Of a stretch of DNA of 64,000 bases, positions 46,701 to 57,429 are shown one piece after another. Below the pieces are notes generated by a model, which was not told where the DNA came from, ran no database searches, and saw only the letters and a program-made list of their open reading frames with translations. Position 1 is the stretch's first letter, and every line of letters begins with the position of its first letter. The position numbers were made by a program, and so were the translations under genes. Source of the stretch: Antedon mediterranea. Its lineage: Eukaryota; Echinodermata; Crinoidea; Comatulida; Antedonidae. The DNA is taken from contig NC_092674.1 in NCBI RefSeq assembly GCF_964355755.1, forward strand, positions 14,949,001-15,013,000. Reading direction: 5' to 3'.

Positions 46701-47362
46701 AACATGCGTGGGCTCCTTGTACATTAGCGTTAACGTCTGTTATGTTCACGGATCGACTTGAATGCGAAGACAGACCGCCATGGCAGCAAGGTTTAAACGA
46801 AGAAGAAATGCGTCTGAAAGAATGTAAAGTATTTGACAACGCACTAAAAAACTTAGAACAATACTGGAAAAGTGTACATTTTAGCGGCGTTCCGATTAGT
46901 GTAAGCCACTTATTGTCTTCGTCAAAAGAAACGCCTTATGATGACTACAGTCAAGTGCACGCTGTTATGGCGTCTAACAGCGGGAAAACGTTCAGACAAA
47001 GCAATCTTGTAGACGAGTCCCAGTTTATGCTTCAACATATTGATAAAAGGAAAGGTTTTTTAGTTTTTTCTAAATGTAGAGACCCTAACTGTACACATTG
47101 CAGCCGCAATCCTATAATTGCCCACGATGTAATGAATGCCTGTTTTAATAGGGATGGATTTCCTTCACCCATGCAAAGCGAGAAGGAAGGACACTTCCTC
47201 ACCATTCATGAGGTATTAAAGTTAAATTCATGGGATACTCTCGATCAGCTGATGCCACCTGCTGGTGGAAGATGTGCCATTTGTCCCGCATATGGATTCA
47301 ACAGCAACGCAGAGATAACTTCTCACAGGAGAAAGTACCATCCAAGGCAGCAGGTCCTTTAG
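43719..47362 (+). pseudogene. Unclassified DDE-type transposase gene with C-terminal zinc finger
   Basis: Three exons (43,719-43,995, 44,212-44,445, 46,236-47,362) join in frame into 546 codons. The ATG at 43,719 is the first in frame. The N-terminal part is basic. From about residue 109 come SSARYKGFIDAKVPKK and a VYSVDNKNKVKIG strand, with Asp 163. GYLITPCGYM and RNGPVTIINRGP follow, then IIADGGCDFN with Asp 282 and YAPGQSALNPIEHAW with Glu 326. D-119-D-43-E spacing and the NPIE motif are compatible with an RNase-H-fold nuclease of the IS630/Tc1-like type. The C-terminus has a CxxxxCxxC cluster and a C2H2 finger (CAIC ... HRRKYH). I recall similar uncharacterised proteins in many invertebrate genomes. 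One in-frame TGA at 46,553-46,555 interrupts exon 3. Intron 2 holds a 1.3-kb MITE. Confidence 0.72.
44580..45896. mobile_element. Tigger-like MITE in intron 2 of the transposase gene
   Basis: It starts CAGTCAACTCTCCCAATACC and ends with the complement GGTATTGGGAGAGTTGACTG. TA flanks it at 44,578-44,579 and 45,897-45,898. Related CCGGTTTTTCG-like blocks sit inside both ends. TA targets and CAGTnnA.CTC ends are those of Tigger/pogo elements. The 1,317-bp interior has no transposase frame, so it is non-autonomous. Confidence 0.88.
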
Positions 47363-47369
47363 TTGCTAT

Positions 47370-48985
47370 GTTTAAAACTACTTGTAATTTATATATGTTG
47401 GCCTATTTCAGCCTTTGTACACTGAAATATATCTGTATTTTATTGTATTTTTATATATCTAGTTTTTTATGAATTTTTTACATACTGTATATTTTTATAT
47501 AACGTTTTAAACTTTTTTAAACGTTTTTTTATGCTGTTTGTTGCCTTTAGGAAGACAAATTTTAAAATATTATTTTTGGACGATAAAGTAATCTTGATTA
47601 TCAATACTGTATACATATCGTAGTATAACTGCAATGATCTATTGATGTGTGAATCAGAATTAAAGATTTCCATTTTATGAATTTATTGTACTGTCTTGCT
47701 TCTTTACTTTTGTATTATGGTATTTTTATTTATTTATTTTTTGCTTTCAGGAAATGTACGGCTATTATTATTTGAAGTTCAAACAAATAATAGTTCAATA
47801 AATAAACAATAACGTGGTTTGTTCGCGTACCATAGTATTTAATAATTAGCATAATATCAATACATTTATTGGACAATGGACGAACAGTAAAACAATACAG
47901 AATGAATAAAAATCATACGGTACAATTTCTGTGACTTAATATACTATGGACTTAAAACAATGTATTAAACGCCCAATTGAATTTCGCTGTTAGTTTGAAA
48001 ATTAATGGAAAACGATACACGAGTGCACTGAATATCGTGCTAAATATAGATATATTTGTACTGTAATTTCTATTGAAAAAGATAGATTAATTTACAAATT
48101 GTTTTAACAACGGTAATTTTTCAAAAAGAACAGAACAGATTTGCTTATATTATTGTGGAGGAACCTGTACCATAGTATACTATATATTTCCAATTCACCA
48201 TAATGCCTAAAAGGGGAGGTGGTTTTATAGCTGTCACTGCTTGCTGCTTCTTTGGTACTTGACAAATCACACCTCAATATGCAATTAACTGATGACCAGA
48301 TCTTCTCTCTCTAGTATGTAAAAGCGTGGGATAGAAATTCTAATTATTAACCTTTTGTATTATAATCCTTTTGTATTTCGACACTGTTTATATGAAGCTA
48401 TTTGACACAGCTGTTAAATTGTTAATTTCAGAAGCCATTGAATTTGCCCTTTGCGTTGGCTTATTATTTTTCGTTTATTTTATTATTATCCTTATTCTAT
48501 ATTTTATTTTAATAAATGCAGTTTACTTGTTAGGCCCTCGTTACGACTGCTCAGTACCAGATTGCCTGATTTTGAAAATTGTCTTCTGTTTAAAATATTG
48601 ATGATAATAAAAAAAAGTGGTCCAGAATTGGGATCCCATAATACTATTGAATGCTCATTGACCCATATCTGTATGTGGTTTCAATGTGTTAAAGATCTGG
48701 AATAAGTTCGTTTTAGTAATCATGCTACTAATATAGACTACATAAACCCCCTTGGCGGAGGTAATAAACACACATTAAAAGAATACATTTTGACGACTTT
48801 TCTACTACTACAATGACGAACACAGGTATTAGCCAAATATGTAACCTGTTTAAATTACTCCCACACAAATTCACAATAGTTGTGATCTTATTCAAGTTGT
48901 TCACACTATTATACTTTCTTACACTGACGGTGTAAAATATAGTTACTTATAGTTAATTAATTTGCTTTATTTTCAATTCATTATG
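47370..48985. other. Spacer between the two genes of the element
   Basis: AT-rich sequence with the second copy of the 110-bp direct repeat at 48,324-48,432. No gene seen. Confidence 0.5.
48324..48432 (+). repeat. Direct repeat, second copy (see 42,991-43,106)
   Basis: Same sequence and orientation as 42,991-43,106, with a short deletion near the start (ATTATTAACC against ATTACAGTATTAACC). Confidence 0.85.
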
Positions 48986-48992
48986 TTCTTAA

Positions 48993-49719
48993 CACTTTCA
49001 CCGCCAAAGACGGAAATCTCCGTCTTTCGATGCCCAGCACCAGACCGCCAAAGACGGAAATTTCCGTCTTTGGCTTTTTATTACACAATTTGTTAGATCA
49101 GGTATATATGGACCGCATGTAGAAATTTCAACATCCAAATCGATCTGGACCGCAAATATTTTGATACTTTATTAACCCTAGTGCCATTGACCCAGCTGGT
49201 CTACATCGCGTCCTATCCGTAAACAACATAAAGTGCTTACTGCGGACGAAGCAATTGCAGAAATATTTGCCAACTCTGACTCTGAAAATGAGTATTTATT
49301 ATCCCCAGATGATGAAGGTATATTTGTACCTAAATCTGGTTTATAAAATGTAATAAATAATTGGAGATAATTTAGCTAGCCTGGCCTAGGCTAGGTTGTA
49401 GAATAGGTTGAGAATCATGACACTGACAGACGGTGCAACCAGGCTAAAAACCTCATTATCTCTGCTTTGTTCTCCGATTGAGCCTAAAGTGCTAAAAGTG
49501 AGCGAAGTTCTTTGTACAATTATGTGGTATTACAGTTTTATTTCAATAAAGTGTTTGGTACCATTGGAAAGTTTATTTCTATCTCATTATTTGAGTGTAT
49601 ATTGCATGTTATTCTGATTACAAACACCTTTGCTATGAGCTTTGAAAAACAAGTAAATTTATCTAAAATGGCTGGCGGTGAGGGGTACTTCCTTTATTGA
49701 ATGCCTGGCGGTGAAAGTG
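48993..49719 (+). mobile_element. piggyBac-type deletion derivative with TTAA flanks
   Basis: TTAA flanks both sides (48,989-48,992 and 49,720-49,723). The ends are CACTTTCACCGCCA and its complement TGGCGGTGAAAGTG. A perfect 26-bp palindrome at 49,048-49,073 (half CCAAAGACGGAAA) and a second hairpin at 49,004-49,025 lie just inside the left end. At 49,206-49,346 a short frame, RPIRKQHKVLTADEAIAEIF followed by an acidic SDSEN segment and a stop, looks like the acidic N-terminal part of a piggyBac transposase. The catalytic domain is missing. Confidence 0.85.
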
Positions 49720-50163
49720 TTAAAAATGAGTTTTAAATCACATATCGAAGACTGTGGCTGCTGATAATTTTGAATTTTTAGTATTGCAATATCTCTTGTG
49801 GGGAAGCGTGAGGTACCTATATTTAAATTAACAATTTTAATATTAATTTTTGTATTTGTTATACTGTTTTGTGAACACCTTGCAAATTGTTATTTTCAAA
49901 TCCCATTATTTGTGCATTTGTGTTGGCTTTTAGTCGTAGATAATTTGGCTGTTTATTTTAATATACAGCATTGTTTTAGTTTTCATTACGTAATATACCA
50001 CGCCTTCACTGTTTACCTGAAGCCTGAGAAAGTTTGATTTGAGCATCTTTGGAATGCGTCCCTGTGCAGTCCAGTAAACAATAGTGTCAATAAATGCACA
50101 GTCGAGGCATCCATAACTATCACTTCATCATAATTATTTCTACAAGTAACATCGAATTTTAAA

Positions 50164-52988
50164 ATGTCTCTACGCCGTCAGAAAACTGTTGTACCAGCAC
50201 ATGCTTTGGTCTATTTTGATTCAGACGAAAGTACAGCAATTGTACTATCTAAGAAGTTGCAGGGAGACAAAGTTCCTAACGGTGTCGTTAAAATGGTATA
50301 CAACCAACAACAATTAACGTGCCGCATTGTGGAACTTTCTGACACATCTGATGATTTAGTTCACAAAGACACACTGTTCTGGGAGAAACGCAAGCGAGAG
50401 CTTGGTAAGTAATGTTATATTGTAGTTATTCATTCAAATAGTGAATGAATAATATTTATTTTAACTTCTTAAATACCAGACCTACTGTTGTACTTGCTGT
50501 CGAATGTTATCGTGAACATACGAGTTGACGTAATACAGACATTATCCACGCATTGTACGTTCTTGAGGCTGGTCGATTATTTAACATATTTTTACGCCAA
50601 AATTGATAAAAATGCGCACTAAAAAAATGTATATTTTGCATATTACACTTTATTATAATTATATTTAAAATATTTAATCGTACCTCAATATTAGCCTATA
50701 TAACATGTATTTTGTAATGGCACAAGCCATATTTGTAACAGTAGGCCTATTGTTTTTTCTGAAATCATAATAAAATTAAATTATAGGCGCAATCAAATTT
50801 TAAACCTAATGATTTAATATATTTATGACTGTACTTTCTTTTATTAAATTATAGACTTAAACCTATTATCCTTTATATTTTGTCATTCCTGTATAACTGA
50901 TTAATCATTTTATATCGACAGATGATGACTCTGAAGTTACTGTTGACTCCCCTAACAAAAAATCAAGGAAGAATGACCCCAGGAAAGATGACAACACAGA
51001 AAATGAGAGACCAAAGAAAGACCAAACGGAAAATGAGAAACCCAAGAATGACCAAACGGAAAATGACCAAACAGAAACGGAGAAACCCAAGAATGACCAA
51101 ACGGAAAAAGAAAACCCCAAGAATGACCAAACGGAAAATGACCAAACAGAAACGGAGAAATGACCAAAGGAATGACCAAAGGGAAAAGGAGAAATCCAAG
51201 AGTGACCAAACGGAAAAGGAGAAACCAAATAATGACCAAACAGAAAAGGAGAAACCCAAGAATGACCAAACAGAAAAGGAAAACCAAAAGAATAACCAAA
51301 CGGACAAGGAGAAACCAAATAATGACCAAACGGACAAAGAGAAACCAAATAATGAGCAAACGGAAAATGAACGACCGATCCCGAATTTTGACATCCAACC
51401 CCAGTCACCCAACGCCGTAATCGTGACGGAATTCGAGAGTCCATTGGAAAGCGGTAAGTCCTGCAATTTGTTTTGTTTAAAAAAAGTAAATAACAACATA
51501 AAATCACAGTAATAAGTAACATCATGAATAGTAATTTACATTAACGATTCAAATATTACATACACACAAAATTGGAGAAGCAAAATAATGAAACAAAACG
51601 TGTATATTCTAGATTAGATTAATACCTAAAAATACAGACACCAACGACGGCATTTTAATAACGGTGTGTAACGTTTAATAACAGGATATAAATATATTAT
51701 GAAACCCTCGAATTTATTTACTAGACAAGTAATTGGCAGGGCTCCAATGGTATGAACTACCCTGGGTAAATAAATGAAATAAATAAATAAACCATTATGT
51801 TGTTCCCAAACTAGGTGTTGTGTATAACAATTATCATTGACATTTTTTTAATTATAGACATTGAGCTTGATATCGATTCCGACCTTCTTGTCGAAGTCCT
51901 TGCTGGTCCTCTATTGAGCAGCACAGTCTTAAGTAGTAAGTATATATCACTTTGAATAATAGTTGTTTTGATAAGTATTTGCCTTTGGATTTATGTACTA
52001 TTCTAATGTTTGCATCAAATGCTGTTGTGGGTACTTTAAAACAAAGAAATCTATCTATATCTTTAGTACTGTATAACTACTTTGGCTCTTAAATACGTAC
52101 CTCATTCTTTGACAAATAACAGGACTCAATTTTGACATTTCCTTAGTTTTAATTTGCTGGTTTATTGTGTGTCTTAATTAAGATCCCTTAACTGTTACCT
52201 ATTTCATTGAATTTATTTATTTTGTATTATCTTCCCAACTTTAACTTAAATGGTTTTTTTTTCTTTTAATTTGTAAAAATCGGTGTTTTGACCCATTTTA
52301 AACTATACACAGTGAATGTAAATTAATATTAACTTGGCACCGCATTGGCCTGTTATATTTTTGATATTATAAAAACGTTGGGCATCCTATACGATTATAT
52401 TAAATGAATGTTATACAATTCTTCTTTCAGATCAAACTGGATGTACGGCATGCGCTTGCGCAAAGTGCATGAAGGTCCCAAACATGCTGGAAACAATTAT
52501 AACAAATCAAACAATTATTATGCAGCAGCTAACCACCCGGTTAGGTTATTTATACTCAACAAGTGCAGCAAGTAGCAGCTCCGCCGACCAATGCCTTACT
52601 TGGTGAAACAAATGGTAAAGCTGACAGTAATGGCATTGTTCATATAGGGGGGCTGGTGCCCGTAGCCAAGGAAAAGTACAAAGCCGCAGTTGGCGTTGGC
52701 AAAAATAAGTCAGCAACAAAAATGACTAGAAGACTGCTGGACATAATGTTCACACAGGAGGAGCTAGCAGTATCTAATTTGTACGGCTCTAAGAAAATAG
52801 AGAATGGCAAACTTGTCACAAGGCCAGCACTAGAAGCGCCACGTTCGCGGGCACTTTTCAGACAAATTGAACAGGAATTTCCTGGTGCCACCTCAGACAA
52901 TTATTTAGCTTTAAAAGAGGCTGTCAATAGTAAATGCCGAAGAATTAGAGAAATACTTAAAGGTAGTGAAAATGTAACACCAAAATAG
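50164..52988 (+). pseudogene. BEN-domain protein gene inside the 13.8-kb element
   Basis: Exons: 50,164-50,404, 50,922-51,453, 51,858-51,935 and 52,431-52,988. Exon 1 starts at ATG and encodes an N-terminal module, HALVYFDSDESTAIVLSKKL and VVKMVYNQQQLTCRIVELSD, like those preceding BEN domains in other BEND-type proteins. Exon 2 starts DDDSEVTVDSPNKKSRK and then consists of DQTEKEKPKN repeats; a small deletion at about 51,161 changes the frame. Exon 4 starts with a Cys cluster (GCTACACAKC), shifts frame once near 52,545, and ends with the BEN domain: TRRLLDIMFTQEELAVSNL, then LFRQIEQEFPGA and AVNSKCRRIREIL. BEN domains bind DNA or chromatin. As the second gene of the element it could be an accessory DNA-binding protein. 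Two frameshifts suggest it is no longer intact. Confidence 0.72.
50997..51395 (+). repeat. In-gene repeat encoding DQTE(K/N)EKPKN
   Basis: About 14 units of 15 to 30 bp begin GACCAAACGGA or close variants, and each full unit encodes ten residues. Unit-length changes of 15 bp keep frame, but one irregular junction at 51,155-51,185 does not. Confidence 0.88.
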
Positions 52989-53065
52989 TTGGTTGGTTTT
53001 GTTTTGTAAAATAAAATATTTTAATTATTATTTGTTCGTATATTGTCATTTATGTTTACTAGGTC

Positions 53066-53232
53066 TAAAGCTCTATCAACACTATCAAACTTTATGTGAC
53101 AAAAAAATGTGATGTGCCCATATATGGTAGTGATATGCACAAATATGGTAGTGATGTGATGTCAACGTGTCCATATATGGGCACATCACATTTTTTTGTC
53201 ACATAAAGTTTGATAGTGTAGACGGAGCTTTA
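53066..53232. mobile_element. Foldback MITE, 167 bp
   Basis: Arms of 62 bp, TAAAGCTC..CCATATATGG and its complement ending GAGCTTTA, are almost perfectly complementary. The loop is about 43 bp and contains two copies of ATGGTAGTGAT. If the outer TA belongs to the flank, the TSD is TA. There is no coding capacity. Confidence 0.85.
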
Positions 53233-53239
53233 ATAATAA

Positions 53240-54950
53240 TGTTAATGTCTAAAAAATTAACAACGTGAACATAAGATCATAGAACTATTTCAATTTGTGC
53301 GTTATTACATTTACTGTGAATTCATTTTTATTTCAACAATATTTTTTATGATTTTTTTCTGGTCCCAATACTATCTTTTTTAAATAATTCAGCGAACTGA
53401 TTCAATTCCCATACAGAATAATATCAATGCCATTAGAAAATACAAACAATATCTTCAAATTAAACAAAGAAACGGATATCTCCGATCGCTGACAAATAAT
53501 GATATTATTACAATTATTTGTTTATGTGTACCCAACAATCCGGGCGTTTTCCAAAAATCGCAGAAAAGCATCTATTTTAGGGAGGCTTTTACAATGTAAC
53601 TCTGTTATTATTTATTATTTAAATTGTTATGGCTGTGTCGGCATTGTTATTAATTAGTTAGTTGTTTTAAATTCGTAATCATAAGAAACACCGTCGGCAT
53701 TGATGTAAAATGATCTCAAAATCGTTTTTTTAGTGAACTGCTAGTGTTAAAAGATAGGGGAAATTGTCAAAAGCTGGCGACCTGGTACTCAGCAGTCCAA
53801 ACACAAGAGAATTAATTTGTGATTCGTAATTTTAAAATTTAATTTGATTTAATGTATAGGAATTTTGATACGAGTAAATTCACCCGCTTGTTGTTTGTGA
53901 AGTTTTGACAGGCGTTTATTAAACTATAGGGAACATCTATCTATCCCCTTCGGCTTATTTGTTACAATTTAAAAACTCACAACTCAGTAAAGTGGTACAG
54001 TCCTACTGTACATGGTTAATTACGTACCACTGTCTTCAGGCAGATGATTAAGAACATTAAACGTATTGATAATAAATAAAAGGGGATTGTATTGTGTGCA
54101 GGAAAACGGAAGCCAACAGAAATAATATAGCGCGGCGGCTATACTCGTAACTTGTGAGGGTCCCTAATGATCAGCTTCGGCTGGATGGACCACCCTCGGT
54201 AAAGATTGTTGAAATAAAAATAAAAAAATAACCTAGCCTACTTGTTATTTTCAAAACACATTACACGTCGGCGAGGTCCGATGGCATGCGTGACTAGCGG
54301 AACAAACCAAATATTCCTCGCAACAAATATCAAGCTAAGAGACCCTTTTCCATCGGGCGAAATCAGTTTATTACCTCCCAGGTTTATGCGTACCATTTCG
54401 GGACTTACTATCTCAAGTAGTACGAGAGAAATTCATGACATACAGGACATTGAACATTTAATAACGTAGCTTAATAAAAATATGTTGGCTAAACGAAAAT
54501 AGCGTGTTTCTAGTTTATTTATGTAGGCCCAGGGATGTCACCACGGTGGTCGGCGATTGATGGCCCCGTCCACCATGCACTCGGAATTTCCGACCACCAT
54601 TTTCATGACGCCGACCACCACTATATTTACGCATGTAAATCGTATAGCCTATTGTTCGTAACTTACTACTACGATACGATGTATTGATATTATAATTATC
54701 AACGCGTCGATCGTAGGGTGGTTCGTAGAGTTAATAAACAGCATTGTCATCGCCTTTACAAAACGCATGGACAATGCAAATTAACAATGTACTGTTCACT
54801 AATTAAAATCGGCGCTGCCTAAAAATCCTACCTAAGGTTAGGCCTATAGTAGGAGACGACACATTAGCCTAATTTTGCAGGACGTAATGAAAATGGCCCA
54901 AGTATTCTGTAGCTAACCTCACCATGGCGACCACCACTCATGACATCCAT
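53240..54950. other. Non-coding right part of the 13.8-kb element
   Basis: No gene is readable. At 54,178-54,225 the sequence GGACCACCCTCGGTAAAGAT followed by an AAATAAAAATAAAAA tail looks like a LINE 3' end; a similar CTACCCTGGGTAAATAAATG tail occurs at 51,760-51,799 in intron 3 of the BEN gene. A patch at 54,545-54,620 repeats GACCACCA and CGACCACC words. Confidence 0.4.
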
Positions 54951-54954
54951 GTAG

Positions 54955-55400
54955 GCCTATACAGTAGGCCTGCAATGAAACGTCTATTTTAGGTACCCCA
55001 CCTGGGTATAAATCGAGTTAATCGTAAATTTAAAAATTCGAACTAGATCGTAGGCCTACTCTTTTGCTGTGTAGCGCCTGATGGAAAGTAATTCTACGCA
55101 TTTTGGTCCCTGGATGGAACATGATATATCACGCGTAAACCGCCAATGTTGAACGATTCCCACAAAGTGACACCGCTAGACAAGTGCGTTCCTACAAAAA
55201 TCTAGGTCGCAATCCGGCGAGGGTGGTCGGAGTCAAACGCAGCAGTGTGTCATTGACGGTTATCAATCACATGTTCTACAGTACACGAAAACTATCGCAA
55301 CTGGACGAAGTAAGTCGAAGTTGGTCATGTTGACTGTTGTTACACACAATTGTGCGTGATCAAAAGGTCAAATCAAATGTTAGAAAGCCGACTCAAGGAA
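54955..55400 (-). repeat. Right subterminal region, inverted copy of 42,225-42,800
   Basis: On the minus strand this reads block A (from about 55,400 down to 55,210, with GATTTGACCTTTTGATCACG) then block B (about 55,190 to 54,990, with GCGGTTTACGCGTGATATAT). Similarity to the left copy is interrupted by indels. Confidence 0.8.
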
Positions 55401-55694
55401 GCGAAGCAGCCGTATTCACGTATTTATTATTTGTTTGCCTTACTACTACGTATATTTGTTGATTGAAGTCAGACAAGTCAAGGGGCCCGTCAGGGCGCCG
55501 TGGGTCGCGATCAAGCGAAGTTCCATAACAACAACTTGAAATCAGTCAACCACATAATGAGGGGCGGAGCTATTTATGGACGCACTAAAACGGAATAATT
55601 GTGAATAATCGGTAGTCCCTTGGACGCAACATTTTAGCTGCGTCCAGAAGGATGTCACAATACAATAGATATCGCGACCAGCTGCAGTACAATC

Positions 55695-55721
55695 CGTCCG
55701 ATATTTAGTGGAGATGACGCC
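55695..55721 (-). repeat. Right terminal inverted repeat of the 13.8-kb element
   Basis: 27 bp, the exact reverse complement of 41,918-41,944, followed by TAA. Confidence 0.85.
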
Positions 55722-56019
55722 TAAAGCCAATTTCACCCATTGTTATGAGCCATTGTTAATTTTACCAGTCAACAATGGTACATTGTGCCGGATTATTTTC
55801 AAATTTTATGTTGGTACTGGAAATTGACGATCGGGATACTGTCCCGGATGTGACGATCATTCACGCGTGAAAAAGTCAAGCAGCTCACGGAATCTAAAAT
55901 TTTATAAATATATAAATTACGCCATTATTTACAGCTGAAATTATTCCATAAATAAACTTTGCCTTTATGGATTTTTAAAACAACAGTAACAAAGTATCAT
56001 GTTATTAATCTATCTAATA

Positions 56020-57425
56020 CAGACAACAATGTGCGTCGCTAATTCGATCTAATTATTAATTGGTAGGGTTGCGGACGAACATTTATAGGGTGTACGTTTT
56101 ATATAACAGATGAAATCATTTATTTCATCGATAAGTTTGTTTGTTTGTTTTTATTGATTTTCCACACAAAATGAATATGATAATTAAGTAACAATAAACA
56201 TATATATACACAAGAAAGATGTGTGGCTGGTGGACAAATATGTTCAAAGGACTTTAAGGCTTACCCACCAGAAAAGATACAATAAACATTATCAAGTATA
56301 ACGAGTAATTAATACATAGTAAGAATATAAAATAAGAAGTAAAAATACATAAGTAAAATAAAAAATTTAAAACGTAAATAAATAAGAAAAACAGAGTATA
56401 AGTTATTAAAATGAATCATAAGTGTTTTAAACTTTAGCATTTGCACAAGAAATAATAAGTTAATAATAAGTTAATAATAATAATAAATACGTAGTATTTA
56501 AGTACTAATAAATTATTTATTATATTCAGAGACTAAAAGCTTTTTGTAGTTGTATTTAAAACTAGAGACTGTACATTTTCTTTTTAACTCCTGTGAGATA
56601 ACTCTCCAGAGCTTAGGTCCAACATAAAAAACAGAGTGACGACGGAGCTTATAAAACGACTTATCAGAAATAAAATTATTTATCGAACTTCTAGTGTTAT
56701 GTGTATGACCTTCAGCAGTTTTTGAAAATAGAGAACTTATATGAAAAGGCAAGATATTTTTAGATAAGCGGAACATAAATAGAGCTATCTGAAGCTTATG
56801 CAAATCATAAATGTTTAGAACGTTAAGCTTATGAAAAAGTAATTTCGAATGTGATCTATAAGATTGCCCTACACAAATACGTATAGCACGTTTTTGTAAT
56901 TTGAACAAGCAGTCAATATGGGTAGTCTCATTACTAAGCCATGGGCACAATGTATCGAACTTATCTAAGTTAATTATGCGTGTTTCAAATGCCTCCGACG
57001 CATGCGCACATACCCACAGACTGAAAAAAAAATCTAAATAATTATAATCGTGTTTCGTGAAGATCCTGTACGCTTTTGTTTAAAGCAACACAGACAACGA
57101 ATGACGGTCGCAAAGTGAACACATGTGCATCCCCAATCCGATCTAAATATTTAGATAGGGTTGCGGACAAACATGTTTAGGGTCTACATTTTATATAACA
57201 GATTGAAATGTACCTCAAATCAAAATATTTTGTGAAGATCCTTTACGCTTTTGTTTAAAGCAAAATAAAAAAAAAAACACAATATAGGGCCTATACTAAT
57301 GGAAACCAAAGGAAATGTTTCACTTTCACATATTTCTATTCTATTGCCATGCTGCAAACACACCGAATGACGGCCGCAAAGTGAACATATGTGCGTCCCC
57401 AATCCGATCTAATTACGGCATGGTA
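56020..57425. repeat. Cluster of three related repeat copies
   Basis: GATCTAAnTAT..., AGGGTTGCGGAC(G/A)AACAT and TTATATAACAGAT recur at 56,047-56,115 and 57,140-57,205. GAAGATCCT(G/T)TACGCTTTTGTTTAAAGCA occurs at 57,059 and 57,234 (quoted: TACGCTTTTGTTTAAAGCA). CGCAAAGTGAACA(C/T)ATGTGC occurs at 57,109 and 57,376. Units are about 170-180 bp, partial and diverged. Confidence 0.65.
56138..56965 (-). mobile_element. Minus-strand 5'-truncated LINE with visible insertion site
   Basis: On the minus strand the frame 56,950-56,513 reads a reverse transcriptase C-terminus: LQKRAIRICVGQSYRSHSK, LNVLNIYDLHKLQIALFMFR, HNTRSS and a KLWRVI block, then a stop. This is the style of L2/CR1-type elements. The 3' end, at 56,138 in plus coordinates, has a repeated CAAACAAACAAAC tail. 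TAAGTT stands on both sides (56,132-56,137 and 56,966-56,971). The related unoccupied sequence at 41,655-41,670 reads straight through ATAAGTTAATTATG. Confidence 0.78.
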
Positions 57426-57429
57426 TAAT

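Larger units (their letters stand above)
41918..55721 (+). mobile_element. 13.8-kb TIR element carrying DDE-like transposase and BEN-domain genes
   Basis: The left end (41,918-41,944) and right end (55,695-55,721) are perfect 27-bp inverted repeats starting GGCGTCATCTCC. TAA stands immediately outside both ends (41,915-41,917 and 55,722-55,724), as expected of a 3-bp target-site duplication. Inside the ends, blocks at 42,225-42,800 and 54,955-55,400 are again inverted copies of each other. The interior carries two spliced plus-strand genes (43,719-47,362 and 50,164-52,988) and three smaller elements. The unit lies in what would be an intron of EnSpm copy 2. Both genes have disabling lesions, so this copy is probably not autonomous now. 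The superfamily is not one I can name: PIF/Harbinger also uses 3-bp TWA targets, but this transposase is not of Harbinger type. Confidence 0.7.

Noticed and set aside
50905-51525. Long minus-strand frames rich in Phe, Ser and Leu opposite the BEN gene
   Set aside because: They mirror the repetitive plus-strand exon 2; the plus frame has matching splice borders and continues into a BEN domain.
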